This document shows positions 44,487 to 53,439 of a DNA stretch of 64,000 nucleotides, piece by piece. The DNA is from DATCJA01 sp963814955 (lineage in GTDB: Bacteria; Acidobacteriota; Vicinamibacteria; Vicinamibacterales; UBA2999), in NCBI GenBank assembly GCA_963814955.1, contig CAWFEX010000008.1:682001-746000 (forward strand), written 5' to 3'. Position 1 is the first letter of the stretch. Every line of letters starts with the position of its first letter. The position numbers were made by a program, and so were the translations under genes. The notes below the pieces were generated by a model, which had not been told where the DNA came from, did no database searches, and saw nothing but the letters and a program-made list of their open reading frames with translations.

Positions 44487-45935
44487 TTACTCCACGTGTG
44501 CGTCGAACGCCCCCGTCTGAACGGCGCCACCCCTCTTGACTTGAACAAAAATCCGATAGTCGCCGGCACGCGGAAATCCAAACGGAAACGACACGGTGGA
44601 CGGTAGTGCGGCGACGTGCTGAGAATGATCGGCACTCTCGGCACGCACATCGGTAGAAGTCGTCAGCGATCGCCGGCCGATCTCCATCGCGGCCATCGAT
44701 ACCGATCCTGCTGGGTGCACGTGCGCGAAGACCTGGCGGTCCTTGCTCATGAAAATCGCGTGACCCGGCATCCCCATATAGAGCTCTAGATCGGTGACCG
44801 GAGCGCCGTGTGCGTCCTCGATACGAAAGGTGAACAGCGTCAATTGCCCGGGCCTTGGTGTCTGGTCACGCACCCATACCATCCGGCTGCCATCTTCCAG
44901 CACCGAAACGCTCGCATCGGATTGCAACGCCTGAATGCCGGCAAACCAGCGGCTATCGTCCCCTAGAAGTGCGCCCGCGGTCGCAGGAACCTCCAGCCGA
45001 CCGGTCACTGTCTCGGCGATACCGCTCTCGTGCACAAGATCCGCAAAGAACTCGTATCGTCCCTGCGGGAACGCCGGCATCGGATGCTCGAATGTCCCGA
45101 GGCCCATCTGTTTCGGATGAAGGTGCCAGAGCCGATCGAGCGTTGGGGACACCACGAACAAATGCATCACATGCCCGTGGTCGGTTACGAAATCGTCGAG
45201 GCGGCGCGCCCGAATCCAGCCCGGATCGCGGAGCAACAGCGTCAGGGTTCCGTCCGTCGATACTGCCGTCGTCGCCTCGAGCGGCTTGTAGACATAGCGC
45301 GCGTAGCTTGATGCCTCGGCGCTCCACCACCAGTTGCCGAGAACCAGAACGACGATTACCAGCGCGGTGGCGACTCCGCCGGCAATTCGACCGCGGATGC
45401 GCGCACGCCGGCTCGGCACCTCGCCACCTTCGAGCGTTCCCTCTCGAACCGCCGCTGTGACGATACTGATGAAGCCGAGCGAGATCATCGCCATGAAAGC
45501 GACGAGCATTAGGCGAAGTGCCCTGCTCATTTCCAAAGTCGTCTGCGGCAGCGTCGGCACGGGTACGACCAACACACCGCGCCCGCGATCACCGTCCACA
45601 GTGACGCGGATTTGCCAGGCTCCAGCCGTCATCATCCACAAATCGCTCGTAAACAATCGCAAGTCGTCTGGCGATCGGACGGCCAGATCGGGGATCGGAG
45701 CAAACTGCGCCCCGGGACCAGTGAGCGGCATCGGCACGACCCGAACCTGTCGAACATCCGATGCCGTCGTCAGAATCTCAACGCCCGCCACACCAGGGAT
45801 GACTTTCGGGGCCCGCACGGTCACGAACAACCGATAAGGTCCCGCATGCGCGTCGACAAAGACGTCACTTGTACCGACGTGGGCAGCCACTCCCAGCGGA
45901 TCCAGAATCAGCGTAAGGAATGCGGCGACGCCCAC
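44487..45935 (-). CDS. Membrane-anchored periplasmic protein with His-rich YtkA/FixH-like segments
   Basis: About 480 residues. A signal-like start (FLTLILDPLGVAAHVG) is followed by a beta-rich domain (PYRLFVTVRAPKVIPGVAGVEI), a helix LMLVAFMAMISLGFISIVTAA, a second helix TALVIVVLVLGNWWW, then a second periplasmic domain with HGHVMHLFVVSPTLDRLWHLHPKQ and later GMPGHAIFMSKDRQVFAHVHPAG. The His pairs and the fold pattern recall FixH/YtkA and copper-handling proteins, but I cannot assign it. The start is uncertain: no ATG, GTG 45935 fits the signal, and longer starts overlap the upstream gene. Confidence 0.6.
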   Translation of the reverse strand: MGVAAFLTLILDPLGVAAHVGTSDVFVDAHAGPYRLFVTVRAPKVIPGVAGVEILTTASDVRQVRVVPMPLTGPGAQFAPIPDLAVRSPDDLRLFTSDLWMMTAGAWQIRVTVDGDRGRGVLVVPVPTLPQTTLEMSRALRLMLVAFMAMISLGFISIVTAAVREGTLEGGEVPSRRARIRGRIAGGVATALVIVVLVLGNWWWSAEASSYARYVYKPLEATTAVSTDGTLTLLLRDPGWIRARRLDDFVTDHGHVMHLFVVSPTLDRLWHLHPKQMGLGTFEHPMPAFPQGRYEFFADLVHESGIAETVTGRLEVPATAGALLGDDSRWFAGIQALQSDASVSVLEDGSRMVWVRDQTPRPGQLTLFTFRIEDAHGAPVTDLELYMGMPGHAIFMSKDRQVFAHVHPAGSVSMAAMEIGRRSLTTSTDVRAESADHSQHVAALPSTVSFPFGFPRAGDYRIFVQVKRGGAVQTGAFDAHVE

Positions 45936-45952
45936 GACACGCCGACGTATCT

Positions 45953-47122
45953 TTACCGTCGGACCCTCTCCATCGCGCGACCGGCGCGGAGGCCGACCCA
46001 CATCATCGCCCACAGCGTGACGCCTGCCAGGAGCATCCTGCGCCAGAATTCCCCGGCCGTAGCTTCCGCGGGTATGAACTGGAAGTTCGCATACGGTGAC
46101 CACGGCGGCATGTTGTAGTCCAAGTAGGCCGTGCCAAACACCCAGTTACGCGCCTGCGGTGACATGAGGAAATTGGCAAATGGCCACTGCACGGCGATGA
46201 ACACACCGAAGAACGCGACCCCTATCACGAGCGCGCGCGCTATCGGCCTCCAGGCAGCCGTTCGCTGAAAAATGAGATCGGCGACAAGCGCAGGCACCAC
46301 GAGCAGCAAGGGAAATTCCCAGGGGATCAAGTGCGTCACCTGCCTGTAGACGGGTCCGAGCTTCGGCTCAGCAGGGACGAGGGGCAGAATCCACAGAAGC
46401 GCCAGACCGTAGACTGTGTAGACACCGGTGACCGCGGTACACGTCCAACGGTAACGAGACGCGGTGGCGACCGCCATGAGCAGAGCCGGCGTACCTATGA
46501 AGGCGACGACGTAGAATGACGCCGAGTGCATGTCGGACCGGCTGATGTACTCGAGTTTCACGAGGAACGATTCGCAAATGGCAACGCCTGCGACGTACAG
46601 AAACAGACGCCGCAGCGCGATGCGGGCGGATCCGCTCGCGCGATTCATGAACGCGAGCGCGAGCAAGATCGTGCCCACCTCAATGCCAAAAAAGCCAGCA
46701 GCGAGCACCATGTGGGGGGGACTGATGATCCGGACGTCTAAACCGTAGGCGTTGTGCCACCAGTTGTCGAATGGCGCCGAGACCAGCATCATCAAACCGC
46801 CCCACGCCGACGCGAACGCACCGAGCGGCCCCGAGAGGCCCCAGATTCGAACGCTGACATGACGAAACGCTGAACCGGGCAGGAATGTCGTCGAGAGAAT
46901 GAGGTACGCCGACGAAAGGCCCGCGAGCACACCGCACGCATAGATCGCGACGTGTGGCGGAGACCAAAACGAGTCGCGTCCGATCGAACGGTGCCACGCG
47001 ATGTCCCAGTAACCACCGACGTACGCCGAGGTCACGGCGAGCGCGGAGCACCACAAGTACCACGGAATGCGAGTGGCGGGGCCGACGGCGGCCGCTGTCG
47101 TTTCCTTTTCCACGGGTTCCAT
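45953..47122 (-). CDS. Polytopic membrane protein, unknown, about ten helices
   Basis: A 389-residue inner-membrane protein starting MEPVEKETTAAAV. It has about ten hydrophobic helices, with conserved-looking His residues at helix ends (YWDIAWHRSIGRDSFWSPPHVAIYACG, DVRIISPPHMVLAAG, NWWHNAYGLD). Two SPPH motifs may bind a metal or haem. The gene precedes the His-rich periplasmic protein with only about 17 bp between them, so they likely work together. No family is recognised with confidence. Confidence 0.65.
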   Translation of the reverse strand: MEPVEKETTAAAVGPATRIPWYLWCSALAVTSAYVGGYWDIAWHRSIGRDSFWSPPHVAIYACGVLAGLSSAYLILSTTFLPGSAFRHVSVRIWGLSGPLGAFASAWGGLMMLVSAPFDNWWHNAYGLDVRIISPPHMVLAAGFFGIEVGTILLALAFMNRASGSARIALRRLFLYVAGVAICESFLVKLEYISRSDMHSASFYVVAFIGTPALLMAVATASRYRWTCTAVTGVYTVYGLALLWILPLVPAEPKLGPVYRQVTHLIPWEFPLLLVVPALVADLIFQRTAAWRPIARALVIGVAFFGVFIAVQWPFANFLMSPQARNWVFGTAYLDYNMPPWSPYANFQFIPAEATAGEFWRRMLLAGVTLWAMMWVGLRAGRAMERVRR

Positions 47123-47208
47123 TATCCAAGACATCCAACAGTACGCCGCGTCCGGCCGCGATGCCCTCATGACGAAACCTTATGCAGGATGCGGTCATTC
47201 GCAGACTC

Positions 47209-47268
47209 GTGCGCGAACTTGTGCGAAAAAAGTTGTCGCACGCGTTCACTCGCGCGCACTCCTGCGAG
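47209..47268 (+). mobile_element. Arm block D without tRNA fragment
   Basis: This 60-bp stretch matches the start of the blocks before remnants A-C: GTGCGCGAACTTGTGCGAA, then AAGTTGTCGCA. The tRNA part is missing. The gap 47123-47440 around it holds no other feature I can support. Confidence 0.5.
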
Positions 47269-47440
47269 TCGTTCGTCTAGCGGAACGTCGTGAAGTCGAG
47301 TGGGTCGTCCAGGCCGTGGCCGGTGTCGCCCCGTGCGCATCTCCGCCCACAGGTGACCGTGTTTATGCTCGCGAGCTCGCGCCTTACGCTCAGCTTTGCT
47401 CACCGCGTCCACGTGTCACAATCAACGCGGGAGCGTGCGA

Positions 47441-47953
47441 ATGACGGTGTGGACTCGCATCAAGCTGGCGTTCGCGGCATTTTTCACCATTCTCTTCAAA
47501 GGCCGCCTGCCCACTGCGCTCCAGCCTGCCGCTCGCGCCGAGGCGCCGTCTCAGCCCGTCGCTGCCGACACCCACGATCGTGCCGTCCAGATGCTCGCCC
47601 TGCTGCAACGGGAAGGGCGCCTCATCGACTTCGTCCTCGAGGACCTCACCGCGTACTCCGACGCACAGATCGGCGCGGCTGCACGTGACGTCCACGCAGG
47701 CTGCCACCGCGTGCTCGAACGCTATGTGACGCTCGAGGCGATCCTTCCCGGCCGGGAAGGCGAGGCTGTCACGGTCGGACAGGATCGGCAGATCGATCCA
47801 GCGGCCTTCCACCTCGTCGGGAACGTGGCCGGGCAACCGCCGTTCCGTGGCACGCTTCTCCATCCTGGTTGGCGCGCGTCCCGCGTTCATCTTCCTCCTC
47901 TGGGCACGACAGGTCGCGCCATCGTCGCGCCGGCCGAAATCGAGCTGACATAA
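47441..47953 (+). CDS. DUF2760 family protein
   Basis: A 170-residue protein starting MTVWTRIKLAFAAFFTILFKGRLP, then an Ala/Pro linker and the DUF2760 core: AVQMLALLQREGRLIDFVLEDLTAYSDAQIGAAARDVHAGCHRVLERYVTLE, and a C-terminal LLHPGWRASRVHLPPLG. The N-terminal hydrophobic stretch may associate with membrane. The family is typically found with two Hsp70-like genes, as here (seven-base gap). No function is established; the context suggests an Hsp70 accessory factor. Confidence 0.88.
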   Translation: MTVWTRIKLAFAAFFTILFKGRLPTALQPAARAEAPSQPVAADTHDRAVQMLALLQREGRLIDFVLEDLTAYSDAQIGAAARDVHAGCHRVLERYVTLEAILPGREGEAVTVGQDRQIDPAAFHLVGNVAGQPPFRGTLLHPGWRASRVHLPPLGTTGRAIVAPAEIELT

Positions 47954-47960
47954 AGCACGT

Positions 47961-49835
47961 ATGGCTGGTGAAGCACGGTACAGCGTCGGGATCGATCTCG
48001 GTACCACCAACTCCGCGATGGCGTGCGCGGATCTGACGGGCGAAGACGCCACCGCGATCGAGGTCCTGGCGATCCCGCAGCTCGTGAACGCGGGAGAAGT
48101 CTCCGAGGGTTCGCTGCTGCCGTCTTTTCTGTACGTCGCCGGCGAGTTCGATTTTCCGGCTGACAGTCTCCGCCTTCCCTGGCCGTACGACGCCGCTCGG
48201 CGGTGGGTCGTCGGAGAACTGGCGCGGAAGCGCGGATCCGAGAACCCGTCGCGCCTCGTGGCGTCGGCCAAATCGTGGCTGTCGTACGCCGGCGCGAGCC
48301 GCACGGCGCCGATCCTGCCGTGGGGCGCACCGGAGGAGGTGCCGAAGATCTCGCCGGTGGCGGCGTCGGCGCACTACCTGCAGCATCTCAGGCACGCATG
48401 GGATGCCCGCCTCGCTGCGGGACAGCCGGCGCTCGCGCTCGATCGCCAGGACGTGCTCATCACCGTGCCGGCATCGTTTGACGAAGAGGCTCGCGAGCTG
48501 ACGCTTCGCGCTGCGGCCGACGCCGGCCTCCCGCGCGTGACGCTGCTCGAGGAGCCGCAGGCCGCCTGCTATGCGTGGATCGACAGCGCTGGCGAGCTCT
48601 GGCGTCGGAAGCTTCGCGTCGGCGATCTGCTGCTCGTGTGCGACATCGGCGGCGGCACGACCGATTTCAGCCTAATCCTTGTCGGCGAGCACGACGGCGA
48701 CCTTGCGCTCGAGCGCGTCGCCATCGGCGATCACATCCTGCTGGGCGGTGACAACATGGACCTCGCCCTCGCACGCATCGTGCAGCAGCGCCTCGAGGGG
48801 GAAGGCCATCGCATCGACACGTGGCAGCTGCAGACGTTGTGGCACCAGTGCCGCGTGGCGAAAGAGACGCTGTTCGCGCGGCCCGACCAGGACGCACACG
48901 TCGTCACCGTGCTCGGCAAGGGAACGCGGCTGATCGGCGGCACGATAAGAGACGAGCTTCGCCGCGACGATCTGGACGCCGTGCTCGTCGACGGCTTCTT
49001 CCCCGCCGTCTCGGCCAACGAGATGCCGGCGCGCCGCCGGCTGGTGGGCCTCCAGGAACTCGGGCTACCCTATGCGCCGGATCCTGCCGTGACGCGGCAC
49101 CTGGCGCGGTTTCTCTCCCGGCAGGCAGCCGGTAGCCCGGCGTCGTCTGCCGTCCGCCGCGGGCCGAGCGGACTCGTCTGTCCGACGCATCTTCTGTTCA
49201 ACGGCGGCGTCATGAAAGCCGAGGCACTGCGCACGCGGATGGTCGACGTGCTCAACGGCTGGCTGACGCGCGAGGGATTCGCCCCGCTCGACATGGCGCA
49301 CGTGCTCGACGCGCCGGACCTCGATCACGCTGTCGCGCGCGGCGCGGCGTACTACGGGCGGGCACGGGCGAGCGGACGCGGCGTCCGCATTCGGAGCGGC
49401 GCCTCGCGCAGTTACTACATCGGCATCGAGAGCGCGCTGCCAGCGGTCCCGGGATTTCAGGCGCCGCTGAAAGCGCTCTGCGTCGTGCCGTTCGGGATGG
49501 AGGAGGGCACGAGCGCGCCGATCGCGGGACGCGAATTCGGACTGTCGGTCGGCGAGCCAGCGGAGTTCCGGTTTCTCACGTCAACGATCCGCAAGGGCGA
49601 TCCGCCGGGGACAATCATCGAAGACTGGGGCGACGATCTCGAAGAACTCGGTCCGCTCGAGGTGACGCTGGAGGCCGACTCGAGCCTGGCCTCCTCGGCA
49701 GACGATGGGGTCGTCCCCGTGACGCTCGAGAGCCGCGTCACTGAGATCGGGACGCTCGAGCTCTGGTGCAATGCGAGAGACGGCGCAGATCGCTGGAAGC
49801 TGGAGCTGAACATCCGCGAGGGCAGACCCCTGTGA
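47961..49835 (+). CDS. Hsp70 family (DnaK-like) protein 1
   Basis: A 624-residue ATPase. SVGIDLGTTNSAMACADL is the phosphate-1 motif, VLITVPASFDEEARELTLRAAADAGL and LLEEPQAACYAW follow, VCDIGGGTTDFSLILVG is phosphate-2, and FNGGVMKAEALRTRMVDVL lies in the adenosine region. The C-terminal 200 residues are beta-rich but do not look like the standard DnaK peptide-binding domain with its helical lid. Therefore it is not DnaK itself. It is second in a DUF2760-Hsp70-Hsp70 operon, and its stop is one base before the next ATG. Confidence 0.9.
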   Translation: MAGEARYSVGIDLGTTNSAMACADLTGEDATAIEVLAIPQLVNAGEVSEGSLLPSFLYVAGEFDFPADSLRLPWPYDAARRWVVGELARKRGSENPSRLVASAKSWLSYAGASRTAPILPWGAPEEVPKISPVAASAHYLQHLRHAWDARLAAGQPALALDRQDVLITVPASFDEEARELTLRAAADAGLPRVTLLEEPQAACYAWIDSAGELWRRKLRVGDLLLVCDIGGGTTDFSLILVGEHDGDLALERVAIGDHILLGGDNMDLALARIVQQRLEGEGHRIDTWQLQTLWHQCRVAKETLFARPDQDAHVVTVLGKGTRLIGGTIRDELRRDDLDAVLVDGFFPAVSANEMPARRRLVGLQELGLPYAPDPAVTRHLARFLSRQAAGSPASSAVRRGPSGLVCPTHLLFNGGVMKAEALRTRMVDVLNGWLTREGFAPLDMAHVLDAPDLDHAVARGAAYYGRARASGRGVRIRSGASRSYYIGIESALPAVPGFQAPLKALCVVPFGMEEGTSAPIAGREFGLSVGEPAEFRFLTSTIRKGDPPGTIIEDWGDDLEELGPLEVTLEADSSLASSADDGVVPVTLESRVTEIGTLELWCNARDGADRWKLELNIREGRPL

Positions 49836-49836
49836 A

Positions 49837-52669
49837 ATGCCTCCCACTCCGTTCCTGATCGGTGTCGATCTCGGTACCACCAATTCCGCCGTCGCCGCCG
49901 TGGACACACGGCGGCGCGATCCACGGACTGAGGTGTTCCGCATCCCCCAGCTGATCGCGCCGGGCGTTGTCGAGCAATGGCCCGTGCTGCCGTCGTTCCT
50001 TTACTTCCCTGAACCGGACGAAATCGCCGCCGGCGGCATCGCGCTGCCGTGGGAGCCCAGTCCCAGCGCTATCGTCGGCGTGCTGGCGCGCGATCGCGGT
50101 GCGCTGGCGCCTGCGCGGCAGGTGGCCTCGGCGAAATCCTGGCTCGCGCATCCTGGCGTGGACCGCCACGGGGCCTTCCTTCCCTGGGGCAGCACCGGCG
50201 CTGCCCCGCGCATCTCTCCGGTCGATGCGTCGGCGCGGTATCTGATGCACCTGCGCGACGCGTGGAACGCGACGATAGCGTCCGGAGACGAGGCGGCAGC
50301 GTTCGAGCGACAGTCGATCGTGCTCACCGTGCCGGCGTCATTCGACGAAGAGGCACGCGAGCTGACCGTCGAAGCGGCAAGGGAGGCGCACTTGTTGACG
50401 CTGACGCTGCTGGAGGAACCGATCGCCGCGTTCTACGCATGGATGGCCGAACAGCGGCGGGCGATCGCGCTCGAAGACGAAGAGATTGCACTCGTCTGCG
50501 ATGTCGGAGGCGGCACAACCGACTTCAGCCTGATCCGGGTCCGAGTCGAAGCAGGTGCGCCGTCGTTCGAACGCGTGGCGATCGGCGATCACCTGCTCCT
50601 CGGCGGCGACAACCTCGATCTCGCGCTCGCCACGATCGTCGAGCGCAGGATCGCCGAGGTCCGCCCCACCATGCGGCTGACGATTACGCAGCGGTCGTCG
50701 CTCCGCCGACTGTGCAGCGCGGCCAAGGAACGGATGCTCGGCGAGGCGATGGCAGACCGCGTGCCGATTACCGTCCTCGGCGCCGGCCGGTCGCTCATCG
50801 GCGACTCGATTACCGTCGATCTGACGCGCGATGAAGTGGAGGCAGCCCTCAACGAATTCCTGCCGCTGACGCGGGCGGACGAAGAGAGCCGCGGCCGCGA
50901 TCGGCGCGCCGGCTTGCGCGAGCTCGGGCTGCCGGTACGAAACCGATCCGGCGATCACGCGCCACCTGGCCGCCTTTCTCGCGCGCTCCGCGGCGGTCTT
51001 CGCGTCCGATCACCGCGCTTTGGTTGTGACGGCCGGACGGCGGATGATCCGTCCCGATCTGGTGCTGTTCAACGGTGGCTTCTTCACCCCGCCGGTCGCA
51101 CGCGAGCGGATTGCGCAGACGCTGGCCGGTTGGTTCGAGGATACCCCGCGGTTGCTCGTAACCGGGAACCTCGAGGCGGCGGTTGCCATCGGCGCGGCGA
51201 CCTACGCTCGGCTCCGGGCCGGCATCGGCCGCACAGAGTCCCTCGTGAAGGCGGGGAGCGGACGCGCGTACTACATCGCTCTCGGCGCTCCGCGCGGAGC
51301 GGGATTGACCGCGGCGGTCTGCGTGCTCGCGCGGGGGACGGAGGAAGGGACGGAACGGACCTTCGATCATCTGTTCACCGTCGTGACGAATCGTCCCGTG
51401 TCCTTCTCGCTCTTCAGCTCGACGACGCGCCCGGATCGCACTGGCGATATCGTCTCTCTCGATCCGGACGTGGACGCGCGGGAACATGCGCCGCTCGTCA
51501 CCGTATTCCGCTTCGGGCGGAAGTCGCGTCACGTCGAGCTGCCGGTCCGACTATCGGTCGCGTTCACGGAAGTCGGAACGCTGGACGTATGGTGCCGATC
51601 GGAGACGACCGAACATCGCTGGCGGCTGCAGTTTCAGGTGCGGAGCGCTGCGGAGGAGATGGACGGAACGGAGGGCGCGACGTCGAAGGATGAGTCGAGC
51701 GAAGTCGTGATCGCGGAAGAGGCGATCGGTGCGGCAGGAGCACTGATCCGCTCGCTGTTCGAACGGCCATCAGGCGACGTCACGCCAGAGGACATCGTCG
51801 CCCAGATCGAGAAGCACTTCGGATACGCGAAGAGCGCGTGGCCGCTCGGCGTCATCCGGCAACTCGCCGATGCGCTGCTCGAGGTCGGTGAAGGACGCCG
51901 GCGATCCGCGCCGCTTGAAGCGCGATGGCTCAACCTGTTCGGATTCTGCATCCGTCCGGGGTTCGGCGCGGCCAAAGACCCGTGGCGGATCGCCGAGGCA
52001 CGGAAGGTCTACGCCGCGGGCGTCAGCTTTGTGAGCTCGATCCAGAATCGGGTCGAGTGGCTTGTCCTGTGGCAGCGGGCGTCCGGCGGCTTCGCCGCTG
52101 GACAGCAGCGCGAGCTCGCGCAGCGCGTGATGGCCGATCTCGGCCTCGCCAGCGCCAAGGCGAAGAAGCCGAACCCGCAGGTCGAGCGTGAGAGCTGGCG
52201 TCTGCTCGCGAGCCTCGAGCGTCTCGACCTCGCGACGCGGGTGAAGATTGGCGACGAAGTGGTGCGGCGTCTGCGCCGTGACGAAGGCAACGCAAGCCTG
52301 CTCTGGTCGATCGGGCGGCTCGGCGCGCGCACGCCGATCTATGGACCGTTGACCAGCGTCGTGGCGGCGTCCGACGCCGGCCGCTGGCTCGAGGAGCTGG
52401 TCGCGAACGGACGGAGTACCCCCGAGGTCTTCGCGGCGATCGTTCAGATCGGCGCATTGACCGGCGACCCGCTGCGGGATCTGGACGAGCTCGTGTTAGA
52501 TGCCGCACGGCAGCGGCTGCGGGACACTGGCGTCGAACCGGACCAGGCGCGGCCGCTGTACGAGGTAGTGGCGGCGACGTTTGCCGACACGAGCCGTGCG
52601 TTCGGCGAGCCGCTGCCGAATGGGTTGCGGCTAAGCGATGACGCCGGCAGCGGACCGTCTGCGTCGTGA
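49837..52669 (+). CDS. Hsp70 family protein 2 with long C-terminal DUF3731-like region (one insertion)
   Basis: With one inserted base near 50938 removed it encodes 943 residues. The ATPase has LIGVDLGTTNSAVAAVDT, VLTVPASFDEEARELTVEAA, LVCDVGGGTTDFSLIRV and GGDNLDLALATIVERR, closely parallel to the preceding gene, so the two probably arose by duplication. After about residue 610 a further 300 residues follow, mostly helical (VIAEEAIGAAGALIRSLFERPSG, HFGYAKSAWPLGVIRQLADALLE, RRSAPLEARWLNLFGFCIRPGFG), which correspond to the DUF3731-type extension seen on some Hsp70 proteins. Function unknown. Confidence 0.88.
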
Positions 52670-52735
52670 ACGTCATGGAAGTGACTGAGCCCACTGAGTA
52701 CGGGCGGCGCGAGGCGGGTTCAGGAACGGATGGTC

Positions 52736-53000
52736 TGTGCGAATTTGTGCGAATAAAGTCGTCGCTGGCGTGCGCTACAGCACGCTACTGCCCGAGATCC
52801 GTCCGCAGGATACGCGTCAGTTCGCATCAGCACAGCAAATCAACCAGCTTGTGGGGCTGACGGTCGCAAGATCGTGGGGGTTCGAGTCCCCCCTTCCGCA
52901 TATCACTCGCTCACGCTCGTTCTATGCGGCAAGGCCGGCGTCAGGCGCGCGTCTCCGCCTTCGGCGGAGCCAGCGGGCACGAGTCCCCCCTTCCGCACCA
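52736..53000 (+). mobile_element. Attachment-site-like remnant C: arm block, tRNA 3' half and 97-bp core unit
   Basis: 52843-52900 is the tRNA-Leu 3' half with an altered anticodon loop (TTGTGGG) and a broken anticodon stem. It is followed by the same spacer as behind the intact tRNA and a second core with CCA (52980-53000). The 105 bp before it match 19537 and 44143, including two TGTGCGAA motifs at 52736 and 52746. Confidence 0.8.
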
Positions 53001-53439
53001 ACTCACACCTACGGGGCCCCCGACATCCTACGTTCGCAGCTCGGCTATCCTGAATCCCATTACTTCGCGTCCAACTTCACGTCGCTGGCAACGTGCTGAG
53101 CAGGCCCGCTGAATGGGGCGACCCGACTTTCTGCGCCGATCATCGCGGCAGACTGGAACCTTCGATGGAAAGCGCGGCGAACAACCCCCCTCTCGAATCA
53201 GCGGAGGTCTCGGCTACCATCTTCGCCGTGTCCGTTGGCTCAAACCAACCGGTCAACCACCGCCAAGCGCGGCTCGAGCAGGTCCGCGACCTGTGGCAGA
53301 TGCATCCCCCTCGGCATCGTTCAGACCGTCTGTCCCCTAAGCAAGAGAGCAATGCTCAGCGGTCCCATCGCCCGTGCCGCTGGAACGAAGGGTGCATTCT
53401 GGCCGTGTCCCGCGATGGGTACGCAGAGGCGCACATCCC
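53001..53439. other. Gap without a supported gene
   Basis: Open frames exist but lack ribosome sites and recognisable motifs. The region separates remnant C from a multi-PAS kinase gene. Confidence 0.4.

Noticed and set aside
52843..52900. A functional tRNA with anticodon GTG
   Set aside because: The loop TTGTGGG comes from a mutated tRNA-Leu fragment with a broken anticodon stem and no 5' half.
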